NCBI RefSeq assembly: GCF_014356525.2
Contig: NC_052504.1
Location: 101,872,514 to 101,936,513 of the forward strand
DNA length: 64,000 nt
Origin: Nilaparvata lugens
Taxonomy: Eukaryota > Arthropoda > Insecta > Hemiptera > Delphacidae
Direction: 5' to 3'
The notes under the pieces were generated by a model, which saw nothing but the letters and a program-made list of their open reading frames with translations, was not told where the DNA came from and ran no database searches. The translations under genes were made by a program, and so were the position numbers. Numbering within the stretch: the stretch's first letter is position 1; each line of letters begins with the position of its first letter. Shown here piece after piece: positions 1 through 12,132 of this stretch.

Positions 1-3000
1 GCTTGCATTCCAAGATCACACTCTCATCATTTCACGGTGCAGTCAGACGTTCTGCTCTGTATCCGTTTTGTTAGGTTAGTCAGCTAGCTACCTAATCATT
101 CATTGCTAGATCGAAGTATTAGCAATTTTCATGTCTACCCCGTAGATGGTGTATCAGTTTCAACCAGTTCTTTTAGTGATCTACGAACATTTGTTACATT
201 TCATTCACCATGCCAAGCATTTGGATGGTTGTCTATTCAGACATTCACTTAGCATCAGTGTTGTGATTTTTGGCCGTAGCCAACTCAATTAACTTTGCAT
301 TCATTCACCGTGCCTAAACTTTGGACGGTTCATTCAAATTCAGTGAATCTTCAGCTACGTTACATTCAAGTTTATGTGTTGCATAGCTCAACTGTGTCAC
401 ACCGTCATTGTGTCAGTCTTGCCCGTATCGCATTGACAATAGTTAACCTGACATTACCCACTCATCGCTGTGTCGCCGCCGTTCCTGTGTCGTCACCACT
501 GAGCCATCGCTGTTGGCTATCCTGATTCGTCACCATTCCAGTCCGGAGTCTGTCGCTCGGATTGATTCTTGTCCTGCCTGCGGGTCATCCTAGTCGCCGC
601 TCTTCATGGTTCGCCGTCCAGTCCAGCTCCGGTAGCTCGCTCTGGTCCGCTCCATTTCGTGGGTCCATCCAGGTCTCCACCATCGTCCGGTATCATCGAG
701 AGGGTCTCGATGTACTGCCCATCCAATTCAAGATTGGATCTCATGCTCTTCATGCATTTGATAAGTATTCTGTATCAATTTTGAATCATTATCAGCATTT
801 TTCATTATTTGTTCAATTGCCTTGTTTGTTTAATTATTATTTGACCTTTTCAGGGTTTACTTGGAATTATTTATTCTAAAGTCGCGATTCCCATTTGTAG
901 ACACAACTTTTTACCAATATTTTTGGAAGTATTGCAAGTATTTGTACTTTACATTTTTCATATTGACTTATTTAAATATCAATCAATTTCCAATTAACTT
1001 TTTGTTTGTGTATTTAATTTGATCACACTTTATGACTTATGACCTATGTTTTACTTTTATCTTATCATGATATATCTGATCATATCAGACTTATTGATCT
1101 ATCATTTAAGTTAGTCTAAGCCATTGTCAATTACGTTCTTGAATACAGTGTCTGTTTCATTTCACTGTACTACCTATTTTATATTGTCTTTAAAATTATT
1201 AATTACATTGAATATATGCTTTTCAATTGACGTTCAACTCATGATTATTTAGTGTATCTAATAAAACCTATCCAGAACTACAAAGGTTTTATATGTCCTG
1301 AAAGCGTTTGTTTATTACTCAACATTTAGTATTTATATTAATTGTTCTTTATTGTCAAACTACATTTACCTTTTGTATTTTTGCGATTACTCATTGACCT
1401 GACTTTTCTCTATTACTTATTGTCATTTGAAGGTTTATTTTCTCTTTGAATTTATGCACTAGCTCATTACGGAGCATTACATATAGTAGGTTTATACTAT
1501 TATACTTAGTCACAAATGTTTTTTAATTTGAATGACGAACGATCTCAATGCTAAAATTATAACATTCAAGTCCCAGATTTATTACTGTGGGCACTTTATT
1601 CATAAATGTATGTTTGCTATATAATATATAAGTTTTCAGTTATACATTTCAGTATTTCAGTACATGCATCAGGGTTGTAATGTATCAATCAATTTCACTT
1701 GGAATTTGGTCTTGTACCTAAATTAAATTTTCCTGTTATCAAGTCAGCATTTATCAATGACAATCTCAATTTTTACTGTTTCAATTTTTTACTATGTCAT
1801 TTTTTATTTCTCGTCAGTCAACTGCCCTGTGTGGCATTTCCTAAATTAAGACAATAGTCACATTTCTCAGAGTATATAATAAATCTATTGAATTGTTTTA
1901 CTTAAACCTTATTTTTTATTTGGTGTCTTTCCCAGCTACCAGTTTTATTATAAATTACATTCATTTTTTGGCATGTTGGATTTGTGCAGTAGTACAATAA
2001 ATATACAATTCATACATCTTAACAATTTTTATTACAAAAGTATTCTTACAGTCCACTATTATTTCATTCAGTGGCACAGATCACACAAGGTATGGTAAAT
2101 CTTTTTAAAGAATATCAATGATTTCTCATTATGCATTATCATAATATTTTTATGTACAATGAACTGAAGGATATTATTTACTGAATGCTAAAAAGATAGT
2201 GGCTCTTGTAAGTTATAATGAGAGAATTCATTGAATTTTCAAATCAATCCCTCTTCCACAATCTCCTGCTCGTCGGCTCCTATACCGGCATTTATAGTTG
2301 ATATGCGAAATAAGATTAGAACTTTCCACTGGGTACAGTCCATGAAAAAGGTTGACAATCTTTGGCTATTCAATGAAAAAAAAGTAACTGAAACAACATT
2401 ATTGTTAATGAGCAGCTGACATCATTTTTATAATCATTTTAGAACAATAATAGAAGAATAACTGCATTACACAGCACCTCAAGAACATGTCATAATTAAA
2501 ATTATTCCATGCTCTTTTCAATTATCAACTTCAAAATCGCAACTGTGGATTAAATTAGATATATTTAATTTTTTTCAATTATGTACCTATTAAATAATTG
2601 AAGTACATAATGTAATAAAGTTTGGAATATGCTACATTTTTATAAAGGACAATAATAGTTTATCTGACCACTGATTCACTTCCTATTGTTTCTTGTTCTT
2701 GTTGATTACTGCCATGCTACCAATTTCTCCTAAATAGGTTGGATAGCATTCACACCTATTAACCTACAGGAAGTTATCGGCTCCAAAATGGTAGATTCTT
2801 GATAAACTATGAATGGATCTATCGCCTATGAATGAGAAATCCAGTTTTCAGAGCAACCAACTTATAATCTTCAGAAGAATTTTGGCAATATAGAACACAA
2901 ATCCACAAAACAATACCTACACACTTAAGCATCTAAATCATTACAAGCTGAATACTTATCCATTTATATAGTTGAAAAACAATGGCTATAGGCTTGTAAA

Positions 3001-3699
3001 CACACAAAACAATTTTAGACAAAATTAGAACACCATAAAACTGTTCAAAACTCAATTTAAAACATTAAAAATTCACTCAAACAGAAAAATATTCAGAGAA
3101 CACATAGCCAGCCACCATTTTTTAGAGAGAGCCTAACAAGTACAGAGTAAAGCCCCACCTCAAAACCAGTGTTGACGTCATGAACACGTCACCGATATTA
3201 AATTCCAAAAAATTATAAATTACAAGTTTAGAATTTACATTTTACATTTGTTCTCAATAAAACTTTATTTCGAAACTGTTATTTTAAATTTATATATATC
3301 CTCTATATTTATAATGATCTGTTAATTCTGTTTCTCTGTTTTGATGATACCATGGAATGTGCAACACAATTATTCATGATAAATTCTCAGTTAAAAAGTT
3401 GTCCGCATATCGATTACTCTGATATTTACTATCAAGTTTTATAGATCTCGAATTGAAGATTCGATTTTAATTGAGAAAAAATGTAATATTACATTACAAA
3501 TAAAAAAATCTGGTGTGGTACACTCACACAACTTTCCTTGCTCATTGTACTGTAAGCCTCATTCTCAAATGAGAATAATTTAGGGGAATAACATAATGAC
3601 GATTGGTGGCAGCATATTTGAAACTACAATCAGACTACTGTATATTGTAAGAAGATTTTTTGAATAGTTATCAAAATCACTAAATGGAAAGAATTTATA
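1..3699. other. AT-rich DNA without recognisable genes
   Basis: I see no open reading frame with family-like composition; the ORFs at 295-525 and 562-879 are short and have biased, low-information translations. A 31-bp motif beginning TCATTCACCATGCC (201) recurs diverged exactly 100 bp later (301), a small degenerate tandem repeat. About 440-720 is richer in C and G than the rest and could be a 5' leader or part of an old retroelement, but no terminal repeats or primer site support either reading. Confidence 0.5.
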
Positions 3700-6060
3700 G
3701 GTCTCAAGCAAACAGCTGTATTGCTATCACTAGATACGATGTCAACAAACTCAAGAATAGATAATAATGGGTATCCAGGCTACAGTTTTGAACAGCCAAA
3801 TGAAAAGGAAAATATTATTGCTATTTATTTAATAAGATAAAATAATAATTTTTGAGGTTGGGCTCTTTGGTACTTATTAGTCAGCAACATAAATAATTGG
3901 TCAAGCCATATAAATTGAGAATTAGCCAGACACCTGTGGCATATTTAGTTGCATACAAATAGCATTCACTTAAACTGTGACCAGAGGGTTAGTAACAAGA
4001 ATGGCATGTCAATGTAAAAGAAAAAGCATTTTAGAAAATACAAAAATATTTATTATGTCATATGAGCATGGACAAAATTTATAAAATAAAAAAAAATATT
4101 AAGGAAATTGGATATATCTTACTCAGCGCATGAATACATTTGTGAGTTTAGAATATGCCAATCAAAATATAGTGACTGACTGGCGGTAAAAGTAAGTTAA
4201 TTGAAAAATATACATTATTTATTATATAAATGATAAGAATTTGTAAACTATACAGTACCCAGATTCATGTAACAGATGAAAAATGAATAATTAAAACTAT
4301 AATATTTGATCTTTATGCGGTAACCTAGCAGATTAGCACGGACTATATTGAATCATATTATTGTGTAGTAGTGAGGCTAGGGACAGCACCAATCAGAGTG
4401 GATATTTAAATTATATGCAAATTCAAAAATACGGAAGTATAGTCATGAAAAGAATAGGGGTAGAACTAAGCCCACTTGCTTACCAGAGGTCACCGGGAAC
4501 AGCCACCAATTTATAGAGCACCAGATCCTTTTTTTAAATAATTTTGCATTAAATGTTAAAGTTTGTTTGAATAATGAACAAATAAATTTCATAAGACTCA
4601 GTGAGGTTGTAGTATGACATGAGTCATTAAATTTAAATATTCCCATTGGAGAAGACAACAGCAGCCCACCAGAAAGGTCTAGGACATCAAAACGAATGCC
4701 ATCATAATTGTGAAAATTGACAGGTGAGTTCAATTGAAAAGTTATTAAGGGAGCCCTCAGTGCTATGAGTAAATCACAATCAAATAAAGCTAGCTCGTCA
4801 AAGGGTTATTTAAATATTAAAAGTAATATCAAAAAACTTGCACAAGTATTAAATGTAAAGGGAATAATTTTTAAGAAACATTTATGAGACTCACTATCAA
4901 ATATGCACAGAGGGAATATTCATTGATATTTGATTTATTGTAATCATATGCTCACTCATATATCTTTTATCAGTAATTTATTAGATTTTTGTGAAGCTCA
5001 TGTTCATAAGATAAATTGATTTATCTGATTCCCACCAGAGGCCAAAACCTAGCCCTGAGGTATTTTTTTTAATATCTATATTTTTCATATTTTTGGAAGT
5101 AAGATTTATAAATTTTATTTGACAAGCAGTAGCAAGTCGATAACTGAGCTGTATAATTTGAAAGTATAAGTTTGCTGATTAATGAAGCACATGGTAATAT
5201 TTAATGCTGAAAAGCAAAGTCAATCAGTAGTGAGCAGTCTGTGATATTTTTTCAATATATATTTATTCTCATATTATTTTTATATTTGTTGCTCTATTTT
5301 TTATTATTGCTCGTTGATATTTCATGTGATTATATTTTAGTGTTTATTGAATGATGTACCTTTTATTTATTATCATATCTCCATGCATGACCAATCTTGT
5401 TATATTCTACTTTATTATTATTATTGACCTATTATTATAATTATCAACCAACTGTATCCTTCACCGAATAAGTTGGATAAACCAGCGATATACAGCATTG
5501 ATTATCAAATCTTTGGAAATAATATGTTCCCGAGATTTATTTAAATTATCTAGGACCATCACATCTGATTTGAAGAAACTCAAAGGTCATAGTATTAAGT
5601 TGCAGCAACATAAATTAATAGAATCTATAAGGTATTCTGATAGAGTATCGCCTTTGATTCCACTCGGTATCATTTTTCATTGCTGACCACTTTGGCGAAT
5701 GGTGGTGGGTGGCATTAGTGGCGGTGCTGCATTGTCTAGTACAATAATCAGAGCCCTTATATCTATCTATCTCTAATGCATCTATATTTGTGGAGTACAC
5801 CAAATCAGTCACAAGAGCTGTGAACTGTTGAAGCAGCCGACGTTTGCAGCCAGTGAAAGCAGAGAACTGTTTGAGCTCCTAGGAGAGCTGGTAAGAAATT
5901 GGGACTATTGCTCTTTCAGGAATCATAAAAAATACTTTATATATTCAAAATCTTTGCTCTACCGACTGTGGCCAAGCAGGACACACGTTATAAGGAAAAT
6001 AACATTACAATATGTGTATATAATTGTTTTCAGAATACCTTTTCCTTTGTGTAAATTGTG
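3700..6060 (+). repeat. Diverged interspersed repeat, family A, copy 1
   Basis: This stretch aligns by eye, with many substitutions and indels, to 36350-38290 and its near-identical twin at about 58850-60780. Shared landmarks in the same order are AAAGCTAGCTCG followed by AAAGGGTTATT (4786; 37395), GCGCATGAATAC (4126; 36758), GACAAG...AGCAAGT...GCACATGGTAAT (5120-5195; 37810-37880) and TACCGACTG...GCCAAGCAGGA (5960; 38225). No coding signature was recognised, so the class (LTR element, Helitron or other) is undetermined. Boundaries are approximate. The greater divergence marks this as an older insertion than the pair in the right half. Confidence 0.6.
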
Positions 6061-6626
6061 AAATTTGATGATTTTTTTAAAATTTGTCAAAACAGCGGTT
6101 CTACAGATGAAATATCTTGACTATGACTGTGTTATTTTCATGAACTGCTCTACCTACCTACCTCATGCATGAGAAGGAGGTTACAAAGTCCATTTCTCAA
6201 GGATGGAGTGTACCCCCATTAGTTTCTCAGGAGAAAGACTCATGCCAGTTGATAGAACTGATAAATAATTATACAGGGTATGAATTTTAAAAATATCGGT
6301 CAAGTCATTTTTGAGAAAATTGTGAATAACATGGTTTTTATCTGCCATTTTTCTCAAGAATATTATGGAGCTCCTGCAATTTTCCCAGAAATGAGACTCA
6401 TGCCAGTTGTTAGGGCTTATAAATAGCTAGCTACCCATGGTATAAATTTGAAGAAAATAGTTAGAGCTGTTTTCGAGAAAAACATGGTTTTTTAGTAATT
6501 ATCCGCCATCTTGAATTGAATTTTATTGAATTTCTTATTGTCAGATCCTCATGGTATAAGGACCTTAAGTTTAAAATTTCAAGTCAATCGGTTGATTAGG
6601 AATGGAGTTATCATGTTCACAGACAT

Positions 6627-6630
6627 ACAC

Positions 6631-6685
<55 letters not shown>

Positions 6686-6700
6686 ACACACACACACACA
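6627..6700. repeat. (AC)n microsatellite 1
   Basis: Nearly pure CA dinucleotide run with a CG interruption near the start and one ACC interruption near the right end. Confidence 0.95.
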
Positions 6701-6807
6701 TACAATTTTATTGAATTTCTTATTGTCGGATCCTCATGGTATAAGGACCTAAGTTTAAAATTTCAAGTCAATCGGTTGATTAGGAATGTAGTTATCATGT
6801 TCACAGG

Positions 6808-6810
<3 letters not shown>

Positions 6811-6855
<45 letters not shown>

Positions 6856-6931
6856 ACACACACACACACACACACCACACACACACACACACGCGCACAC
6901 ACACACACACACACACAAATACACACACACA
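6811..6931. repeat. (AC)n microsatellite 2
   Basis: Longer CA dinucleotide run with three types of interruption (ACC twice, CGCG, AAT), in the second copy of the 185-bp unit. Confidence 0.95.
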
Positions 6932-7250
6932 GACCAACACCCAAAAATCATGTTTTGGACTCAGGGGGCCTGAAAAAACTTGAAATTGGGGTACCTCAAT
7001 TATTTTGGAAAGCAATACTTTCCTTACCTATGGTAATAGGGCAAGAAAAGTAATTAATCCAGTTTGTCATGGAAACGCAGTGCTCATGCGATCTGGAGAG
7101 TTGAGAGTAGCAGGTGATTAGAATAAGAAAAAATCATGTCCAGTCTATGTATTATTAGTAAAACAATGACATGCCTCAAGATGCTGCCAGCAGTTGTTTT
7201 GCTGGTGGGAGAGAGAGTGGTGTGAACTGGTTTGTTGGAGAGGGAAGTGT

Positions 7251-7502
7251 AGAGGTGCGTACAGACTTTCGCTCTGCTCTGCAACTGAACGTCACTCCAG
7301 CAGAGCGATTGATGATTGACCGGTGAGCAAGAGTGGTTCGACCAGGGAATGCGAGAAGATCTAACATCTTCCGTAATGTTCATGATGGGTGCGTGGGCGA
7401 AGCAACTGTGGTTTGATGGTGGTACGAGGGCGGTACGAGGGGGGTATGAGGGAGGAATGTGCTCGGTGTGGGTTGGAAGCGCGAATATGTGTACGCAGCT
7501 TA
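7251..7502 (+). mobile_element. TA-flanked MITE, copy 1
   Basis: Starts TA|GAGGTGCGTACAGACTTTCG and ends TGTGTACGCAGCT|TA, so imperfect terminal inverted repeats lie beside a TA on each side. The left 80 bp match the reverse complement of about 47640-47726 closely, and the terminal repeat matches 43916-44188. TA flanks are typical of Tc1/mariner-type target duplication. There is no coding capacity; the ORFs across it are shadows of G-rich, C-poor sequence. Confidence 0.75.
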
Positions 7503-8210
7503 AGATGCCAATGACTCCTCACCACGTGCCCCTACAACAGCACTAATCCAGTTCAGACAGAAATCATCATTTGCGTATGCAAGCGCTTTCTACCGGTATA
7601 CATTGATACTGCACATTAGGCGAACCGGTAAGAATGTTCTCTCTGAGTCTTCTACTTTGTGGTTTGTTCAACCTCGGAATAAATATACCAGTAGTGCTTC
7701 TCTACCATACTTATCCTTTACTTTATCCTCCTTGTTCTCTACTCTGTGGTTCAACCCACGGTAAATAGAAATTTACCGTGAAATTTAGATGAAAATTTAG
7801 ATGAAATTTTTTCATCTAAATAACGTGGTTCAACCTATATAGTGAGGTCCACATTATAATGGCAGTGTACAATTGACAATACTGTTGCTGTCCTTTTCTA
7901 TCATACAACAAAACAGATAGCACTATCTCTCTCTAACTTTGCAATGTTGTCTATTTGCCAGAATATTTTATATTCACTTTTGACAGTGACTGTACAAAAC
8001 TGACCAAACAATTCTCAGCCGCCATTTTTTTCTTCATTCTATCAAAATACTTGAGTACACAAGTCGTATAATTGATTTAAAATGTATTTTTGAAACAATG
8101 AAATAATTTCTAAACATTAGCATATGAGAAACACAAATTGAAATACTTTAAATGACATTTTAAAAGTATATAACTAACCATCCTAGACTTCATCCATGCT
8201 TCAGTTAGCC
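7503..8210. other. AT-rich spacer with paired hairpins
   Basis: No gene seen. At 7757-7780 there is a perfect 10-bp stem (CACGGTAAAT/ATTTACCGTG), followed at 7796-7820 by an 11-bp stem (TTTAGATGAAA). The pair is bracketed by direct repeats GTGGTTCAACC at 7746-7756 and 7825-7835, as if a tiny fold-back element had inserted. Confidence 0.6.
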
Positions 8211-8252
8211 CAAAGACCTTAAAGATGCATCTTTATCTCTTCAAGGTCTTTG
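8211..8252. repeat. 42-bp inverted repeat (hairpin)
   Basis: CAAAGACCTT and AAGGTCTTTG form a perfect 10-bp stem enclosing the palindrome AAAGATGCATCTTT. It lies about 650 bp beyond the C-terminal end of the P-like transposase remnant. Function unknown. Confidence 0.7.
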
Positions 8253-8894
8253 AGTTAGTCTACCCGTATAGGTTAGACCCAACGTTAGTAGACACACGGT
8301 ATTTAGATCTTCTATTTTACTGTGAGTAGACAGAAGGTTGATCACTCACAGGTGTGAGATTCAAAGTGGTGGGGGGAAAGCCAGCGTGACGTCACGTGTA
8401 GTAAAGAAGTGATTAGTAACTACACTGAGCATACAGTTTATTCATTGTAGCTTCAAATACATCGTCGTTTAACACCCTTACAATTGAGATAGAACTTTAA
8501 AATTTTCTGTACTCATAGCGAATGAATCACCGATTCTAATGATGTAGTTTAATACATGAATTTGAATTTAATTCAAATTGTATGAATAAAATAAAGTTGG
8601 AAGTTTTTCAAAATTTCAAAAACGTGATATGAAGAAGTTAATAAGCTAAAAAATTCTTAATTTTTTGGGTAGGCAAGTTTTGTTAGCGAGAAAGTTCGAG
8701 ATGATAAGACAAATTCAAAATTCAATTTGTTCATTTTTTCTCCAAGACTAACCTTGACCTTACAATCAAATATCATGCTCTTTGGTTCCCTTGAATTTTG
8801 TATTCACTTGCATGAATGTACAAACTGAATGTATTTCTTCTTATTTCTTCGCTCCTCACTAGCAATTTTCAGTCTCTCGTTCATGTAACTGAGT
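8253..8894. other. AT-rich DNA downstream of P-like remnant
   Basis: No coding similarity was recognised on either strand. Because the transposase reads on the minus strand, any 3' untranslated part or terminal repeat of that element should lie here, but I could not identify one. Confidence 0.4.
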
Positions 8895-9468
8895 CTAATA
8901 AGTCAACTCAACACCATATACACTATGCCATGGTTTTATTCGATCATTCATAAATCTAGAGTTCTTCACATTGAAAAACTAAACTCAACCAATTCAAAAA
9001 AATCACTTTATTCAGGATTATTTGGATGTTTCAATTTGAGGAGAGTTGCTGAATGGTGTGTAAATAATTGAACCGCAAAGCTGACCTTCTGTCTCATTTC
9101 CACAAACTTCCAAATGTAAATTCGTCAATTTTGGAGCTAACTTCAGTTTATCTCCTTCTATGATGCTCTTGATATTCTTTTTCTCCAACACTTGACCTTT
9201 GGGAAAATTCATTCCATGATCAAGGAAGCTTTTCCCAAGCAATTTCAGAAGATGTGGCACATCATTAAATACCCAAATATGATGAGAGGTGATTGATGGG
9301 TGATTGAAGAATGATTTTGCAATTGTCACATTCAATGAATTCCATTGACTTTAGTTCCCTCCGCCCATGTCACTCACTACACCAACAACTTTGAAGTCCA
9401 ATTTTTGCAGTTCAGAAATAACTTCAAAAAGAATAACTTTTGTCATTTTTTGATCAAATGCATAATAT
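8895..9468 (-). pseudogene. P-element-like transposase, C-terminal part (dead)
   Basis: Read on the minus strand, this piece shows hallmarks of the P-element/THAP9 transposase RNase H-like region. Just inside the break it reads FDQKMTKVILFEVISELQKL, then VVGVVSDMGGGN, then VFNDVPHLLKLLGKS (the D-x-PHL-x-K-L motif), then in another frame RQKVSFAVQLFTHHSATLLK, and finally a tract NSRFMNDRIKPWHSVYG near 8900-8975. A stop follows SDMGGGN, and a frame change is needed near 9095. The family normally has about 750 residues with THAP, leucine-zipper, GTP-binding and split catalytic regions; only part is visible. The open stretch at 9018-9335 is the longest uninterrupted segment. The remnant is cut at 9468/9469 by the Gypsy-like LTR and resumes at 18673. 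It is certainly not functional. The family assignment rests on motif recognition, not a search. Confidence 0.8.
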
Positions 9469-12070
9469 TGTCACAAAGTGAATTTTTGTGACGGACGTAG
9501 AGCCGTCGTCTAATGTATAATTTAGCGAATTTATTTTATTTTAGAATAGGAATAGGATCGACTGCCAGATATATTTTGTTAGATTTGCAGTTTTGTATAT
9601 GCACATCATCACCATCGTCGCCAATCCCTATGAATCAGCAGCAGCCGTATCATCAAAACGATAAGCGGCTACTGAGTCGGGTTGGTATCGTTCTTCATAA
9701 AATTCTGGAATAGAAATATTGTTTACCGGCCTGATTTAGTGTAGCAATTAGTATCATTGTCATCATTAGCTGCACCCTTAACATCAGTAGCAGCTGAGTC
9801 AACCCTGTCACATGACCAGTGGCGTGATCGTCTTTTCAGACTCTCATTGGTCGGGGAGCTCTTTTCCCCCGGCCTCCTAATTTTCAGCGACCCCGTGCTG
9901 CTTCAAGAAGACCTGGGAGAGAAGCAGTTGTTCGGTGAACGGGTTTGTGTATGGCTGCATTCCGAGTGGCGCTCCTAATAGTGGTGTACTAGAGGGTTAA
10001 TATTCTATTCTGTATTTTAGTGAATGGAATATTGTATGTCGAATTGCCGACTGTATTTGAAGGTGGATTTTCCTGGGGGATTTTCTTTCTTGTCGGTTAT
10101 TTTTCCTAAATCCGTATCACTGGGGGTGAACGAGTTATCCTTGGTTTTGAAACCTGTAAGGGATCTCAAGTTTGTGCTACAAATAGTTGAGTGGGAAATT
10201 TAGCTAGGCTCTTATAACAGATTATTTTTGAGTACTTAATTTATAAGTCTCGACTCTGTCGCTTCACGACGTTTTAATTAACTTATAATACGGGAAGTGA
10301 GGATCGGTTCGCTATTCTCCGTATCAGTATCCACGTCGATTCAGGTAATTGTATGTCAGGACTGGTAGTCCATATATTTTTCCTTCTCTGTAGTAAGGTG
10401 GCCTTCAGTTTAAAGAGTAATTCTTCTCCATTGAAATCCCTGTCCTTTTGGAGAATAGTTATACTCAATTAATTTTTATTCTTGTGGGAAAATCCCTGTT
10501 CCTTTTGAGAAAAGTTTTCTCGATTTTTTATCCTTGTAGAGAGATTATTATCATTTATTGTAAATTTTCCTCGCTTAGTTTTCATACTATAGAGTGGCCC
10601 AGTATTTTAACTTTTCTTAGCAGTTTCTGACTTGCTGTAATTCCTAGTAGGAAAATTCCAATCATTTCCTAGAGAACTCAGGTACAGCTTGAGTTCGTCC
10701 TTGTCGAAGTTGGTAGACTGCGGCATCCTTTCTCTTTCTTTCTCTTAATTCTTCCTGTGTTAAAATCCTTCTGATCTCAGTTCCAGATTCGAGATCGTCC
10801 TAGTCGCGGGTTTTCAGAACCGCGAATCCTTTCTAAAATCCTTAGAAACCTGTCTTCATTGATAGCAAATATTATTTGCTGGTTTTCCCTGTGGAAAATT
10901 CACGAATTTTCCCGTGATCTCAGTTGCAAATTAGAGATCGATCTTGTGGTAGTCCTTAGACTGGCAATTACTTGGAAAAGTCTATTGAAATCTTTTCCTG
11001 AATTAGTAGTCTCAGACTCGATATTTTCCTCGTGGAAAATCCTGGAAAAATCCTTTCCTACCCTGACAACGACAGACTGTTGTCTTCCCGATATTATTCT
11101 ACAGACTGTGTCTGTTAAAAATCTTTTCTATCCTCTCATAATAGTCGACATACTGACTACTGATTTGAAAGCGTTTCGGACGATTGAGAGTGATTCCCAT
11201 ACCCTTAAGGGCAGTCACAGATTGGCCCTTAATAACCGGCGCGCAGTCATCAGATTAGCGCGGAAATCCTGTTTAGCAGTTTCAGAATTGCTGAAAATCC
11301 TTTTGCAGCTGCAGGCTCGCGATTCAGAAATCCGACACCCGAAACCTTATCCTCTAAACTTTAATTACCACATAATTGAAATTGATATACTGTATTTAGC
11401 TAGCAGGTCCAGCTTGCTGAGAGCTAGAACGCAATTCTCAGATTGCGGATTGTTGAGCAGATATTTATTTGCTGTAGAGAATAATAATCTTATTATTGAT
11501 TCTCTGTTCCCTATATCCTATACCGTATACCTCATACCGCACCTATTCTCTATAGCTTACACCCTATACCGTGCCCTATTTAATTATACCTTGAATACTA
11601 CTAGTAACTCCATAGTTCCATCATACCTTTACCCCATAGCTCTCACCTTAAACCTCATAGAAAAACCACGTCCCGGGCTTGCAGGTACAGCTTGCTTGCC
11701 GTCAATTCGCAGTTGGTTCAGATTGCGTACTACCTTTATAAATAGAATTATTGGTAGGGATCTGATAGTCAGATCCGTCTCCTTGTATGGGGTTATCTTA
11801 ATCTCCCTTAACACCCCCCTGTATTCCAAGGCCGAGGGCCAAATCGCCAGCAACGGCACGGGCAAACCCTCTTCCCCTGAAAGTAAAAATCTCGCGAAAG
11901 AAACAGAGGGTAAAGAATCAGGATAGAGGGAGAAGTGTAGGTCCGGTAACTCCACCTGTCAGTACGGCTACTGACCCCGACCCATATCCGACTGTAGCTA
12001 GTCCACGTTGTAGCAATACTTTGCAATTATTAGGAAACCTAGAGGGTGGAATAGGTCATTGCTAATAAAA
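9469..12070 (+). repeat. Left LTR of Gypsy-like element
   Basis: About 2.6 kb, unusually long for an insect LTR. From about 10430 to 11480 it holds many short perfect hairpins separated by AATCCTTTTC-like spacers (for example 10507-10521, 10674-10696, 10805-10824, 10864-10880, 10893-10912 and 11101-11115). It matches the right LTR throughout except for single-base differences, many in homopolymers. A 355-codon open frame (10859-11926) runs through it but is broken in the right LTR, so I do not annotate it as a gene. Confidence 0.9.
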
Positions 12071-12110
12071 TGACGTCTCCGAACGTGGGGCTAAGACGTC
12101 TGGCGCCCAA
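12071..12110 (+). promoter_or_regulatory. Candidate primer-binding region (tRNA-Lys-like)
   Basis: Immediately after the left LTR comes TGACGTCTCCGAACGTGGGG, whose second half (AACGTGGGGC) resembles the inner part of tRNA-Lys primer sites. Thirty bases later TGGCGCCCAA appears, the canonical outer part of that same site. The two halves look separated or duplicated, so priming may be altered. The tRNA assignment is from recall. Confidence 0.5.
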
Positions 12111-12132
12111 GAAAATTGCGAAGAGGGTTTAG

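Larger units (their letters stand above)
6160..7060 (+). repeat. Degenerate tandem units ending in (AC)n blocks
   Basis: Two diverged units sharing ACTCATGCCAGTTG and AACATGGTTTTT run from about 6160 to 6518. They are followed by a clean tandem duplication with a 185-bp period: unit 1 at 6520-6704 and unit 2 at 6705-6931 share the segment from ATTTTATTGAATTTCTTATTG through TCAATCGGTTGATTAGGAATG to a (CA)n tract. After the second tract the sequence ends in a hairpin-prone stretch (ACTTTCCTTACC...GGGCAAGAAAAGT, 7014-7051). This has the look of a non-autonomous transposon with internal minisatellite expansion. Translations over the tract (poly His-Thr or Cys-Val) are artefacts. Confidence 0.7.

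Noticed and set aside
6526..7015. His/Thr- or Cys/Val-repeat proteins on both strands
   Set aside because: Translations of (AC)n microsatellites.
9757..9978. 73-codon frame near the LTR start
   Set aside because: Inside the LTR and not preserved at the matching place in the right LTR (about 15270-15480), where one-base losses break it.
10859..11926. 355-codon open frame in the left LTR
   Set aside because: It lies inside the hairpin-array part of an LTR, starts without ATG context, has no domain features, and is broken by several single-base differences in the right LTR.
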